Source: Fusobacterium sp. (GTDB lineage Bacteria > Cyanobacteriota > Vampirovibrionia > Gastranaerophilales > Gastranaerophilaceae). Taken from it: a stretch of 64,000 nt of DNA. Position numbers and translations under genes: made by a program. The stretch is taken from NCBI GenBank assembly GCA_023662905.1, contig JAMPIJ010000003.1, positions 47,824-111,823 on the forward strand. The letters run 5' to 3'. Shown one piece after another: positions 8,538-17,215 of this stretch (the stretch's first letter is position 1; every line of letters begins with the position of its first letter). The notes under the pieces are model-generated. The model ran no database searches. It saw only the letters and a list, made by a program, of their open reading frames with translations, and had not been told where the DNA came from.

Positions 8538-9416
8538 CTATTCACCGAGGTTCAATTGTGAGAACTGAACAATTTTATTTTTACCGCGTTTTTTCGCGTT
8601 GTAAAGCGCGTGTTCCGCGTAGCGAATGATTGTGTTTGCGTCTTCTTCAACGTTTTCCATACAAGGGTATGTCGCGATACCGCCGGAAATCGTAATCGGG
8701 TGACGTTCTTCTTCGCCCGCAGGGATGAATTCCATACGTTCGATGTCGCGTCTGAAACGTTCTGCAAATAAGAATGCCTGTTCTTCTGATGTGTTTGGAA
8801 GAAGTACCAAAAATTCTTCGTCGCCGTAGCGGGTCAAAATATCTTCTTTTCTGATTAATTGTTTTAATTTTTCAGCGATAGATTTAAGAAGAACATCGCC
8901 CCAGCTGTAGCCGTAGATGTCGTTTACAACTTTGAAAAAGTCGATATCAAACAGGAGGCAAGAAAGTTTCAAGCCATAACGTTTTGTGTAAGAAATTTCT
9001 TGATCCAAACGTTCCTGCATATATTTTCTGTTGTGAAGCCCTGTCAATTCGTCTGTTGTTGAAACCTGACGGATTTTAGACATAAGTTCGCGGATTCTGA
9101 GCATTGATTTAACTCTTATCAAAAGCTCGTTTGTATCAACCGGAGTTCTGATAAAGTCGTAGGCGAACGCTCTTACTACAGATGCTTTCTTAAACTCTTC
9201 ACCGATGAATAAAATTGGAGTTTTGAATTTAACAAGAGCGAGTGTATCTGCCAAACCGTTGACGTTTTCGGCAATGATAAGGCTCGGGTTTAAAGTTTCA
9301 TATTCTTTTAATGTATTATCTTCTTCGACTCTAACGTTAGCGTCGTCGAGTTCTTTAGCAAGAAATTCAGCGAGTTGTGATTCTTTTCTTTGCGCATAAA
9401 TGACGATATTTTTCAT
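8538..9416 (-). CDS. Response-regulator-like GGDEF protein with degenerate active site
   Basis: 292 residues from the ATG at 9416 (SD AGAGAGG 6 nt upstream). Residues 1-110 resemble a receiver-like domain (LNPSLIIAENVNGLADTLAL, TPILFIGEE) but without clear phospho-acceptor acidic residues. Residues 118-292 are a GGDEF domain: TTDELTGLHNRKYMQERL, DIDFFKVVNDIYGY, WGDVLL, TISGGIATYP. The signature reads GDEEF (198-202) rather than GG(D/E)EF; the usual DxDHFK is DIDFFK, and GH is GY. The inhibitory RxxD motif (R189-D192, five residues before the signature) is intact. It may bind c-di-GMP rather than make it. Monocistronic. Confidence 0.85.
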   Translation of the reverse strand: MKNIVIYAQRKESQLAEFLAKELDDANVRVEEDNTLKEYETLNPSLIIAENVNGLADTLALVKFKTPILFIGEEFKKASVVRAFAYDFIRTPVDTNELLIRVKSMLRIRELMSKIRQVSTTDELTGLHNRKYMQERLDQEISYTKRYGLKLSCLLFDIDFFKVVNDIYGYSWGDVLLKSIAEKLKQLIRKEDILTRYGDEEFLVLLPNTSEEQAFLFAERFRRDIERMEFIPAGEEERHPITISGGIATYPCMENVEEDANTIIRYAEHALYNAKKRGKNKIVQFSQLNLGE

Positions 9417-9492
9417 AAAAAACCTCTCTTTGAACACATATTAGCATATTTTTCAAATGAAATCAATCATATGAATGAACGGTAGAATACAA

Positions 9493-9517
9493 AACGCGGG
9501 ACTTATAGTCCCGCGTT
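9493..9517 (-). terminator. Terminator of the RHH / small-ORF transcript
   Basis: 10-bp stem AACGCGGGAC / GTCCCGCGTT with loop TTATA. The minus-strand tail is TTTTG. It sits 52 nt past the stop of the 56-residue ORF. Confidence 0.65.
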
Positions 9518-9568
9518 ACATACTTTTTACCATTTTCCTTTTGCGCAATTGTGCGCTTTCCCCTAAAT

Positions 9569-9739
9569 TTACACCTTAGCTGTTTTTTTCAAAGCTTCGT
9601 ATTTTGAATTTTCTTTACTTGCTTTCAAGTATTTTACCAATGATTTAGCGATGATTTGTGAGTTCTTTTCTGTTTGTTTGTCTAAAATATCAAAATATTC
9701 TTCAATACTAGACATCATATATTTGCTGTTGTTTTCCAT
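9569..9739 (-). CDS. Small hypothetical protein, 56 residues
   Basis: ATG at 9739 has a strong purine SD (CGGGGG, 4 nt upstream). The protein is MENNSKYMMSSIEEYFDILD followed by a Lys/Ser/Asn-rich helical region ending KKTAKV. It is probably all helical with no membrane segment. It follows the ribbon-helix-helix gene by 68 nt on the same strand and ends just before a terminator, so the two probably share a transcript. No family is recognised. Confidence 0.6.
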   Translation of the reverse strand: MENNSKYMMSSIEEYFDILDKQTEKNSQIIAKSLVKYLKASKENSKYEALKKTAKV

Positions 9740-9807
9740 ATTTCCCCCGATGGTTTTCCCTTATTTTCATTTCCCGATTTGATTATACTACTAAATCTTT
9801 ATTTTGT

Positions 9808-9996
9808 CTATTCAAGAAGCCCTTCAAGGATTGCCGCATTGCTTAGAGCTTTTTGAGTATTGCGCACTCTGTTGCGGTTCATATAAGTTCTGAGTGCTTC
9901 TCTGATTAATTCTGATCTTGTTCTGTTCTCGTTTTCTGCTACTTCATCAATTTCGTCTAAAAATCTTTCGGGCATTGAAATCAATACTCTTGCCAT
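9808..9996 (-). CDS. Ribbon-helix-helix (CopG/NikR-type) DNA-binding protein
   Basis: 62 residues with SD AAAGGAG. ARVLISMPERFLDEIDEVAE gives the beta strand and first helix; NRTRSELIREALRTYM gives the turn and second helix of an RHH domain. This class commonly acts as antitoxin or autorepressor. No recognisable toxin is adjacent; only the 56-residue ORF follows. The tail (RVRNTQKALSNAAILEGLLE) could bind a partner. Confidence 0.8.
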   Translation of the reverse strand: MARVLISMPERFLDEIDEVAENENRTRSELIREALRTYMNRNRVRNTQKALSNAAILEGLLE

Positions 9997-10280
9997 AACT
10001 TATCTCCTTTATATTTTCCCTGTTATCTTATGCTTTCATATTTCCCATTGTTTCCTCTGTATTTATATAAAGTATTTTGCAGTTAAAAAATTGCTAAAAA
10101 AAGATGCTATTTTTATAAAATTTTTAATTATTTAGTATATAAAAATGATACAAACTTGATGTGGCGTGGTTTTGAGGTGAATGTTACAGATTGTAACGAA
10201 AAATGCACTTGCTGAAATCGAGAACTTTAATTTGTTTTTATATATGTAAGAGAGCAATTTACAAAAACAGGAGAGCAGAT
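9997..10280. other. AT-rich divergent intergenic region
   Basis: 284 bp between the divergently transcribed RHH gene and the 10281 gene. It is very AT-rich (for example 10075-10150) with many possible -10 boxes. No open reading frame with an SD and no strong hairpin was found. It presumably carries the two divergent promoters and any RHH operator. Confidence 0.5.
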
Positions 10281-10604
10281 ATGTCATTCTTAGCTATGGC
10301 GTCACAAAAAAGTTTATTTACGCTGCAACAGAGCCAATTACAGTATGAATATACAATTTTAATGAGCAGAACCAATTGTATTACAAGCCAGATGGCGGAT
10401 TACGCTGATTCAATGGGCGAAGATGCGGATTTGGATGAAGATCCGTTTTATATTCAGTTAGAAAAGACTAGCGAATATCTTCAAACTCAGGCTGATTCTG
10501 TTAAAAACCAGATTGATGTTATTAAAGATGAGATTGCTTCATTAAAGACCATGGTTCAAAACGGGATCAAAGATACCTGCGCACTCAACCTTATTGGCGG
10601 TTAG
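10281..10604 (+). CDS. Hypothetical coiled-coil protein, 107 residues
   Basis: The ATG at 10281 is chosen for the SD AGGAG upstream; in-frame start codons further upstream have none. The protein is mostly helical: SLFTLQQSQLQYEYTILMSR, then an acidic stretch (SMGEDADLDEDPF), then a heptad-like helix (LEKTSEYLQTQADSVKNQID). It ends CALNLIGG. Short proteins of this shape seem common in this lineage, but I know no function. Its 3' end overlaps the folD 3' end by 14 bp on the opposite strand. Confidence 0.65.
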   Translation: MSFLAMASQKSLFTLQQSQLQYEYTILMSRTNCITSQMADYADSMGEDADLDEDPFYIQLEKTSEYLQTQADSVKNQIDVIKDEIASLKTMVQNGIKDTCALNLIGG

Positions 10605-11442
10605 AATTCTGTGCCAGATACAGGTCAAAAAGATTATACATAAGCGCTATGACGGTCATCGGGCCTACTCCACCCGGAACTGGCGAAATAAACGATGCAA
10701 CTTCAGACGCGCTTTCAAATTCCACATCCCCGCTTATTTTTCCGTCGGGCTTGCGGAAGATTCCAACATCTACTACTACACAATTATTTTTTAATATTTT
10801 CCCATTTACAATTTTTTCCCCTACGGCTGAAATCACAATATCAGCCGTTTTTATTATGCTTTCAAGGTCACGGGTTTTTGAATGGCATACAGTGACCGTT
10901 GCGTTTCTTGCTAGAAACGCCTGAGCCGTCGGCTTGCCAACAAGATTTGAGCGACCGATAACAACAACGTGTTTTCCCTCAATCTCGATTTCATATCTAT
11001 CTAGAAGCATAAGGATTCCGCGGGTTGTACACGGAACAGCGTATGGGGTTTGGCCGGTGTAAAAAAGACCGGAATTGTATGTTGTTAAACCATCAACATC
11101 TTTTTCTGGTTTGATGGTGTTTAAAATTTTGTTTTTATCAAGGTGTTTTGGAAGCGGAAGCTGTACAAGGATTCCGTTAATATCAGGATTTTCGTTCCAG
11201 TTGTGGATTTGTTTGATAACTTCTTCTTCGCAAGCGTCCTGCGGCAGAAGTTTGAAATCCGTGTCAAAGCCGATTCCAAGAGCCTTTTTAAGTTTTGCGT
11301 TTACATAAATTTGGCTCGCAGGGTTGTCGCCGACAAGAAGCACCGCAAGAACAGGCTTTTTGCTGTAGCGCATCGTTCTAAACTGTAATGCTTCATACAG
11401 TTCTTGACTTGTTTGTTTACCATCTAAAATAGCGGCTGTCAC
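10591..11442 (-). CDS. folD: Bifunctional methylenetetrahydrofolate dehydrogenase / cyclohydrolase
   Basis: 283 residues from a GTG at 11442 with SD AAGGAG 6 nt upstream; an in-frame ATG further up (11472) has no SD. It interconverts 5,10-methylene-, methenyl- and 10-formyl-THF. Motifs: SQIYVNAKLKKALGIG with the catalytic Lys, ILVQLPLPKHLD, PEKDVDGLTTYNSG, the NAD(P) loop VVIGRSNLVGKPTA, and SPVPGGVGPMTVIALM near the end. It lies 37 nt after a CooC-like ATPase gene, an association known from Wood-Ljungdahl clusters, although no other pathway genes are in view. Confidence 0.95.
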   Translation of the reverse strand: MTAAILDGKQTSQELYEALQFRTMRYSKKPVLAVLLVGDNPASQIYVNAKLKKALGIGFDTDFKLLPQDACEEEVIKQIHNWNENPDINGILVQLPLPKHLDKNKILNTIKPEKDVDGLTTYNSGLFYTGQTPYAVPCTTRGILMLLDRYEIEIEGKHVVVIGRSNLVGKPTAQAFLARNATVTVCHSKTRDLESIIKTADIVISAVGEKIVNGKILKNNCVVVDVGIFRKPDGKISGDVEFESASEVASFISPVPGGVGPMTVIALMYNLFDLYLAQNSNRQ

Positions 11443-11479
11443 ATTCGGCTCCTTTTTTAGATTATTATACATGGTAATT

Positions 11480-12217
11480 TTACTGTGGCAAATTTAACCG
11501 TACAAAAAACTGTTCCACTGCATCCTCTACGAGTTGGGAATTTCTTGTAAGCTGTTCGATGTTTTCGTCGTTTGGAATACAGCCCAGAATATCAAGGTCG
11601 TATTTCTTCAGTAATGTATATAATCCTTCTAAATCGTGGTTTGCTACTTTATTAATCACAACGCCCATTTGGCCGCCGATTGCGTATTTCGCGCTGAATT
11701 CTTCAATGCGTTTGGCTAAATACGCGGATTCTTCTGTAGGGTTTGCGACGATTAGGGTCTGATCGATGTCTGTGTCGACAAGTTGGTTGAAATATTTTAA
11801 ATCAAATTCGCAGTCAATAATCACAAAATCGTAGCGGGATATAAGTTTTTTTAACGCTTCGTTTAACTGGCCTGTAATAGGACAGCGGCAATCTTTTGAA
11901 CCAACGAACCAAGTGACAATTATGTCAATATTGTCGTTAATCGGGTGTAAAATGTCTTCCAGCGCCCATTCAATGTATTCTTGTTTGGTCATGTGGTCTG
12001 GAATACCGGTTTTATATTCGTGTTTGCCGCTTCTGATTCCGTAAACGGTGTTTCTGATATCAAGCCCGAACGAATGACCGAGTTCGCCGGTCAGGTCGTT
12101 ATCAATAAGTAAAAAAGTTTTATCTGGGAACTTTTTTGTTAAAATATTTAAAAATGCTTTCGAAACGGTTGTTTTTCCGCTTCCGCTTTTACCTGTGATT
12201 GCAATTTTTGTAGTCAA
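11480..12217 (-). CDS. CooC/MinD-type P-loop ATPase
   Basis: 245 residues. A deviant Walker A with a signature lysine (GKSGSGKTTVSKAF), then LLIDNDLTGELGHSFGLD, a CRCP motif near residue 114, and the Walker B-like YDFVIIDCEFDL. VVINKV follows later. The CxC preceding the switch region is the hallmark of CooC, which loads nickel into carbon monoxide dehydrogenase. No CODH gene is in the window. It could instead be a related metallochaperone or regulatory ATPase. It is the upstream partner of folD. Confidence 0.65.
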   Translation of the reverse strand: MTTKIAITGKSGSGKTTVSKAFLNILTKKFPDKTFLLIDNDLTGELGHSFGLDIRNTVYGIRSGKHEYKTGIPDHMTKQEYIEWALEDILHPINDNIDIIVTWFVGSKDCRCPITGQLNEALKKLISRYDFVIIDCEFDLKYFNQLVDTDIDQTLIVANPTEESAYLAKRIEEFSAKYAIGGQMGVVINKVANHDLEGLYTLLKKYDLDILGCIPNDENIEQLTRNSQLVEDAVEQFFVRLNLPQ

Positions 12218-12272
12218 TGTCCCTCTCCCATTTGTATATATAATAACATAGATATGCTGGATGGGGCAAGAC

Positions 12273-13202
12273 TTAACCTAATTGTGCGTTCGCGCCGGAA
12301 GCTACTTCGATGATTTCCTGTGTAATCGCGGCTTGACGTGATTTGTTGTATTCAATCGAGAGCGTATGAAGCATTTTTTCTGCGTTGGTTGTTGCCGCTG
12401 ACATCGCTGTCATTCGGGATGCAAGTTCGCTCGCCTGTGCTTCTAAAAGCGCTTGATATACAATGTTTGTCAAATACATCGGAACGATTTCCTGTAAAAT
12501 TCTATGGCGATCAGGCTCAAATTCCATCAGAGATTCGATTACACCGTCGAATTTATTGTTTGTATTGACATTTTGCATTGGCAATACCGTCCAGTTTTCA
12601 ACAAAATACGTCATCATATTTTTGAAACGCGTTGTGATAAGTTCGATTTTGTCGATTTCTCCGCTGACGTATAGCGTTGACATATCTTCGATGACGATGT
12701 AGGAATTCGTCGCATTCGGGTTGTCGATTGCGTTAAGGTAAGTGTTTTCGATTTCGACTCCAAGTTCTTTCGCTTTTTTCTTCAAGCCCGAAATCCCTTT
12801 TTGACCGATAACAAAAAGTCTTACGCCGATGCCATTTTTCTGGTATTCACGGATTGTCTGCAATGTGCGTTTCACAAGGTTTGCGTTGTAAGCGCCGGCA
12901 AGCCCTTTGTTTGAGGTTATGACAAGCAGACCGACATTCTTAACTTCGCGGCGTTCAAGAAGTTTCGGGTAATTGTCGATTGCGTGATCGACTTTTAGCG
13001 TAAAAGTGCTGTAGTAACCGCTAACGCTTGAGAGCATTTTTTCGAACATATTGTTCAACTCCAGCGTGAACGGACGTGACGCTTTCACGGTGTTTTCGGC
13101 TTTTTTAACTTTCGCCGCCGCAACCATTTTCATCGCACGCGTAATTTTTTTCGTGCTTTGAACGCTTTGTATTCTGTTTTTAATATCTTTTAAGTTTGGC
13201 AT
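12273..13202 (-). CDS. atpG: F-type ATP synthase gamma subunit
   Basis: 309 residues. Central rotor shaft of F1. It starts NLKDIKNRIQSVQSTKKITR and ends SRQAAITQEIIEVASGANA, the two conserved helices that form the coiled coil. A middle segment (LLVITSNKGLAGAYNANLVKR) is also conserved. It is last in the operon, 9 nt after atpA; beta and epsilon genes do not follow. It is slightly longer than usual for non-photosynthetic bacteria; I did not find the redox cysteine pair of chloroplast gamma. Confidence 0.95.
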   Translation of the reverse strand: MPNLKDIKNRIQSVQSTKKITRAMKMVAAAKVKKAENTVKASRPFTLELNNMFEKMLSSVSGYYSTFTLKVDHAIDNYPKLLERREVKNVGLLVITSNKGLAGAYNANLVKRTLQTIREYQKNGIGVRLFVIGQKGISGLKKKAKELGVEIENTYLNAIDNPNATNSYIVIEDMSTLYVSGEIDKIELITTRFKNMMTYFVENWTVLPMQNVNTNNKFDGVIESLMEFEPDRHRILQEIVPMYLTNIVYQALLEAQASELASRMTAMSAATTNAEKMLHTLSIEYNKSRQAAITQEIIEVASGANAQLG

Positions 13203-13211
13203 TGTTCAATC

Positions 13212-14723
13212 CTACATAGATTTTTTGAATGTTTCGAGGTTGCTTCTCAACGCCTTTTTGTCGTCATCAGAAAGAGCCGCGCCGTCGTTGAGGCGCGCAA
13301 CGAGTTCTTTCATATTAGCGTTGAAGAATTTGAACCATTCGTTTTTGAAGTTTTGAATATTTTTGTTTTCAACGTCGTCAAGAAGCCCTTCGTTAGCGGC
13401 AAAAAGTATGCTGATTTGTTCAGCAACGCTAAGAGGGTTGTATTGAGGCTGTTTAAGAACTTCTGTAAGCTTTTGACCTCTCAACAATTGGTTTTTAGTC
13501 GCTTGGTCAAGGTCTGACGCGAATTGTGCGAAAGATTCAAGTTCTCTAAACTGTGCAAGGTCAAGTCTTAATTTACCTGCAACCTGTTTGATACCTTTAG
13601 TTTGCGCCGCGCCGCCTACACGAGAAACTGAAATCCCTGCGTTAATTGCCGGACGAACGCCACTGTTGAAGAGGTTACTTTCTAAGAAGATTTGACCGTC
13701 AGTGATTGAAATAACGTTTGTCGGAATGTACGCTGATACGTCGCCCGCTTGCGTTTCGATGATTGGAAGCGCAGTAATACTTCCGCCGCCGAGGCTGTCG
13801 TTAAGTTTTACCGCACGTTCAAGAAGTCTTGAGTGGAGGTAAAAAACGTCCCCAGGGTAAGCTTCACGTCCCGGTGGTCTTTTAAGAAGCAAACTCATTG
13901 CACGGTAAGCCTGAGCGTGTTTTGACAAATCATCATAGATAATCAAGACGTCTTTGCCCTGTTCCATAAACTCTTCACCGATTGTGACACCTGCGAACGG
14001 TGCAATATATTGAAGTGGAGCCGGTTCGTTTGCGGCTGCTGATACGATAATTGAGTATTCCATTGCGCCTTTTTCTTCCAAAGTTTTGGCTAATTGCGCA
14101 ACGGTTGAAGTTTTTTGACCGATTGCAACGTAAATACAGATTACGTTTTTGCCTTTCTGGTTGATGATTGTGTCGATTGCAATCGCGGTTTTACCTGTTT
14201 GGCGGTCGCCGATGATAAGTTCACGTTGTCCGCGGCCGATTGGGGTCAGCGCGTCGATTGCGGTCAAACCTGTTTGAAGCGGTTGGTGAACGGATTTTCT
14301 TGCAACAATCCCAGGGGCAACACGTTCGATTGGACGAACTTTTGAGTATTCATAATCGCCTTTGCCATCGATTGCTTTACCTGTCGGGTTGATAATTCTT
14401 CCGATTAAAGCGTCGCCAACGGGAACTGAAGCGATTTCGCCGGTTGTTTTAACCGTCATACCCTCTTTGATGTGGGTGTATTCGCCCAGAATTACGACCC
14501 CGACGTTATCTTCTTCAAGGTTCATCGTAATGCCTAAAGTTCCTTTGCCGTCTTCAAAACGTACAAGTTCACTTGACATAACGTTGCGAAGTCCGTAGAT
14601 ACGCGCGATACCGTCGCCGACTTCGATAACCGAACCCGTGTTGGAAACTTCTGTTTTGAGTTCGTAATTTTCTATTTTGCTCCTGATAATAGAGCTGATT
14701 TCATCAGGTTTAATCGTTGTCAT
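13212..14723 (-). CDS. atpA: F-type ATP synthase alpha subunit
   Basis: 503 residues. Non-catalytic nucleotide-binding F1 subunit. Walker [16 protein letters not shown], the [11 protein letters not shown] region and the alpha-family sequence [20 protein letters not shown] are visible. The Gln in the P-loop is typical of alpha. It sits between atpH and atpG with short spacings. Confidence 0.97.
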   Translation of the reverse strand: MTTIKPDEISSIIRSKIENYELKTEVSNTGSVIEVGDGIARIYGLRNVMSSELVRFEDGKGTLGITMNLEEDNVGVVILGEYTHIKEGMTVKTTGEIASVPVGDALIGRIINPTGKAIDGKGDYEYSKVRPIERVAPGIVARKSVHQPLQTGLTAIDALTPIGRGQRELIIGDRQTGKTAIAIDTIINQKGKNVICIYVAIGQKTSTVAQLAKTLEEKGAMEYSIIVSAAANEPAPLQYIAPFAGVTIGEEFMEQGKDVLIIYDDLSKHAQAYRAMSLLLKRPPGREAYPGDVFYLHSRLLERAVKLNDSLGGGSITALPIIETQAGDVSAYIPTNVISITDGQIFLESNLFNSGVRPAINAGISVSRVGGAAQTKGIKQVAGKLRLDLAQFRELESFAQFASDLDQATKNQLLRGQKLTEVLKQPQYNPLSVAEQISILFAANEGLLDDVENKNIQNFKNEWFKFFNANMKELVARLNDGAALSDDDKKALRSNLETFKKSM

Positions 14724-14729
14724 AATCTT

Positions 14730-15251
14730 TTACCTTATATTTTTTCCTATACTTTCTACTTTGTTTTTCAGGCTGGTGTCGATAATATCGTCGCCGATTT
14801 TGAACACAAGGCCTGAGATGATTTCAGGGTTGATTGACCACTCTGGAACAATCGTTTTGTTAAGCTTTTCTGCCAATTTGTTTGTAATTCTGTTTTTTAA
14901 ATCGTCATTGAGTTCGATAGCACTTGTGATTTCAACGAGTTTGATGTTATTTGCCTCGTTTACTTTTTCCAGATAACTGTCACGAATTTCTTCAAACTCC
15001 CAAAGACGATTTTTTTCTGTGAGAATTTTCAGGAACTGCAAAACTTTATTGTCGATTTTGCCTTGGAAGATTTCGTCAAGAATGCTGTATTTGACCTTCA
15101 AATCTATTGCCGGATTAGATATTATATTCACGAAATCGGCAGAGGTTTTGATGACCTCAAGAACGGTGTTCAAGTCTGCGGCGAATTCTTTGCCGGTTTC
15201 AAAAAGTGCTTCTGCGTAATTTTGTGATGAGTATGTGATTATTTTGTCCAT
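14730..15251 (-). CDS. atpH: F-type ATP synthase delta subunit
   Basis: 173 residues. Links F1 to the peripheral stalk. Family features: SSQNYAEALFETGKE at the start and the C-terminal NPEIISGLVFKIGDDIIDTS, corresponding to the conserved P-x-L-x-G-G-x-x-x-x-x-G-x-x-x-x-D-x-S pattern. It overlaps atpF by 13 nt and is followed by atpA after 6 nt. Confidence 0.92.
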   Translation of the reverse strand: MDKIITYSSQNYAEALFETGKEFAADLNTVLEVIKTSADFVNIISNPAIDLKVKYSILDEIFQGKIDNKVLQFLKILTEKNRLWEFEEIRDSYLEKVNEANNIKLVEITSAIELNDDLKNRITNKLAEKLNKTIVPEWSINPEIISGLVFKIGDDIIDTSLKNKVESIGKNIR

Positions 15252-15745
15252 GTTATTCTATCCAGAGTTTCAATGCTTTGATTAATATATTGGGTGTGAA
15301 GTTCGGGATTTTGCGCGAACATTTCGTGAAGTTTTGTTGTCGCAAGGCTTATGGCGTTGTCAGCGGTTGAGTGTGAAAGTTTTGTGTTAACTTTCCGCGT
15401 TTCGTTGCTGATAATTGTATCAACGTTTGCTTCGATTTTTTTTATACTTTTGTTTGCCATATCCTGAATTTCATCAAAAACATTTTGTGCCATAAGCTTT
15501 GATTTATCAAGCTTTTCGTTGATTTCGTTATCGAGGTTTGCGACGGATTTTTCTGCATCTTGAAGATGTTGGGCCGCAAGTTCTTTTTCGCGTTTTGATT
15601 TTTCGATAAATTCGGCGATTTCCAACTTCATCGCTTCGATTTTTGAAGTTATGTCGAATTTTTGCCATAACATTGCAAAAATAACGAGCATTATTATAAA
15701 GTTAAAAGTGTTACTTTGAACGATTAAATTCCAAAAGTTAGCCAT
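15239..15745 (-). CDS. atpF: F-type ATP synthase b subunit
   Basis: 168 residues. One membrane segment near the start (NTFNFIIMLVIFAMLWQKF) and a long charged helix for the peripheral stalk. It overlaps both neighbours. The presence of a second b-type gene just upstream shows a heterodimeric b/b' stalk as in cyanobacteria and chloroplasts. Confidence 0.9.
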   Translation of the reverse strand: MANFWNLIVQSNTFNFIIMLVIFAMLWQKFDITSKIEAMKLEIAEFIEKSKREKELAAQHLQDAEKSVANLDNEINEKLDKSKLMAQNVFDEIQDMANKSIKKIEANVDTIISNETRKVNTKLSHSTADNAISLATTKLHEMFAQNPELHTQYINQSIETLDRITWTK

Positions 15746-16166
15746 TTATTCCTCCTTGTAACACTTTATTCACAATAGTTTGCGCCAAATTTTCAACGTG
15801 AGAGTTCAGAACCTCTTTGGCTTCGTTTTCGGAGCGTGAAAGTTCTGCTTTCAGCTCTTCGACTTTTTCGTTAGATTTTGCTTTTGCAGAATCAACTTTG
15901 GCTTTGTAGTCGGAATTCGCTTCATTAGTTTTGTCAACCATAATTTGACGTGACTGTTTAGCCGTTTCGGTTAAACGGTTTTCTTTGTCTTGCAATAGTT
16001 TTTCGGCCTTGTGACGTGATTGGCGGGAATGTTCGTAGTTGTCGTGAACAATTCCGTCGCGCTCGTCAATGACTTTTGTCAATGGCTCGTAGAAAATTGC
16101 GTTCATAATGTACATGAACACCAGAAAGCTTATGATTGATACTAAAAATGTAGCGTTAAATTCCAT
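15738..16166 (-). CDS. F-type ATP synthase b' subunit
   Basis: 142 residues. It starts MEFNATFLVSIISFLVFMYI then MNAIFYEPLTKVIDERDG, the pattern of cyanobacterial b' (short N-terminus, F-Y-x-P-L-x-K-V-x-D-x-R). A charged coiled coil follows. It is placed between the c and b genes, the cyanobacterial order. Symbol usage differs (atpG in cyanobacteria, atpF2 elsewhere), so none is given. Confidence 0.9.
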   Translation of the reverse strand: MEFNATFLVSIISFLVFMYIMNAIFYEPLTKVIDERDGIVHDNYEHSRQSRHKAEKLLQDKENRLTETAKQSRQIMVDKTNEANSDYKAKVDSAKAKSNEKVEELKAELSRSENEAKEVLNSHVENLAQTIVNKVLQGGING

Positions 16167-16177
16167 TTTTTCCTCAC

Positions 16178-16414
16178 CTATTTGCTAAGTAATTGCATAG
16201 CAACAACGAATGCGTACAATGCGCAGGCTTCTGATAATGCTGCACCAAGCAAGAAGAAACCGAATGCTTTACCTGCAACTTCAGGTTGTCTAGATACCGC
16301 GTCCATCAAACCTTTTGTTGCAAAACCGATACCAAGCCCTGCACCGATTGCACCAAAACCGATTGCTAAACCTGCACCCAAGTGCGCCATGTTTAATGCT
16401 AAATTTGTTTCCAT
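16178..16414 (-). CDS. atpE: F-type ATP synthase c subunit, proton type by sequence
   Basis: 78 residues, two membrane helices around the SRQPE loop. The ion carboxylate is Glu62 in ALSEACALYAF. At the position of the Na+-liganding Gln of Na+-ATPases there is Ile29, and Glu62 is followed by Ala-Cys rather than Ser-Thr. The known Na+ signature is therefore absent and H+ coupling is inferred. It lies 17 nt after atpB with SD AGGAG. Confidence 0.95.
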   Translation of the reverse strand: METNLALNMAHLGAGLAIGFGAIGAGLGIGFATKGLMDAVSRQPEVAGKAFGFFLLGAALSEACALYAFVVAMQLLSK

Positions 16415-16431
16415 AATAAATTCTCCTTTTA

Positions 16432-17130
16432 TTAGTGTTGTTCAGATGTTGCTGGTGATATATATGCTATTGTAAGCATCATAAATACTGTCGCTTGAAT
16501 GAATGCGACAAGGATTTCAAAGAACATTATCGGCAGCGGTGCTAAATATGCGCAGGCACCGAGCATTAATGTTACAAGAATTTCGCCGGCGAAAACGTTC
16601 GCAAAAAGACGGATTGCAAGGCTTAAAGGTCTTGTTACCATCTCTAAGATTTCGACAAACATCATAACTATTCCGACAAACGAAACTTCGTGAAGCAGGA
16701 ATTTGCCTTTTTTCGCAATAATCCCCGCGCCGACGTAGTAAATCAAGACTATTATCGCAAGTGCGCCCGTCAGGTTTATGTCGTTAGTCGGTGATGCGAG
16801 TTCGCCGCTTTGGAGGTGAATAATTCTGAGCGGAAGTTGACCCATTAAGTTTGCAAATAATATAAACAAAAATAATGAAGCAACGAGCGGAACGTGTTTT
16901 CTTGCGCCGTGCGGCATCATTGTGTCCATAGTTCCCCAGAAGAATTTCAGAACGTTTTCGCAAACAGCCTGAAACTTGCCTGGCACAAGGCTTAGACGTC
17001 TTGTCGCAACGAATGCAATAATGATTAGCACAATCATTGCAAACCACATCGTAAAAATAGTGTCTAAATTAAAGGTGAAACTATTGTCTGCCAACGTTTT
17101 TGTCCAAGTCCAGTGACCTATTTCGCTCAT
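16432..17130 (-). CDS. atpB: F-type ATP synthase a subunit
   Basis: 232 residues, about five membrane helices. The essential Arg lies in SLAIRLFANVFAGE; the FANLMGQLP motif precedes it. It is the first gene of the operon, with no atpI upstream; the 85-nt gap to the divergent birA holds SD GGGAG and promoters. The operon order a-c-b'-b-delta-alpha-gamma, lacking beta/epsilon, matches the cyanobacterial atp1 operon. Confidence 0.95.
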   Translation of the reverse strand: MSEIGHWTWTKTLADNSFTFNLDTIFTMWFAMIVLIIIAFVATRRLSLVPGKFQAVCENVLKFFWGTMDTMMPHGARKHVPLVASLFLFILFANLMGQLPLRIIHLQSGELASPTNDINLTGALAIIVLIYYVGAGIIAKKGKFLLHEVSFVGIVMMFVEILEMVTRPLSLAIRLFANVFAGEILVTLMLGACAYLAPLPIMFFEILVAFIQATVFMMLTIAYISPATSEQH

Positions 17131-17215
17131 ATTTTTCTCCCTCTGATAAAATTATTTTAAATCCCTCAAAAAAAAAACGCAAATATTTTTTGTTTGTTAT
17201 ACAATAATTTATATT

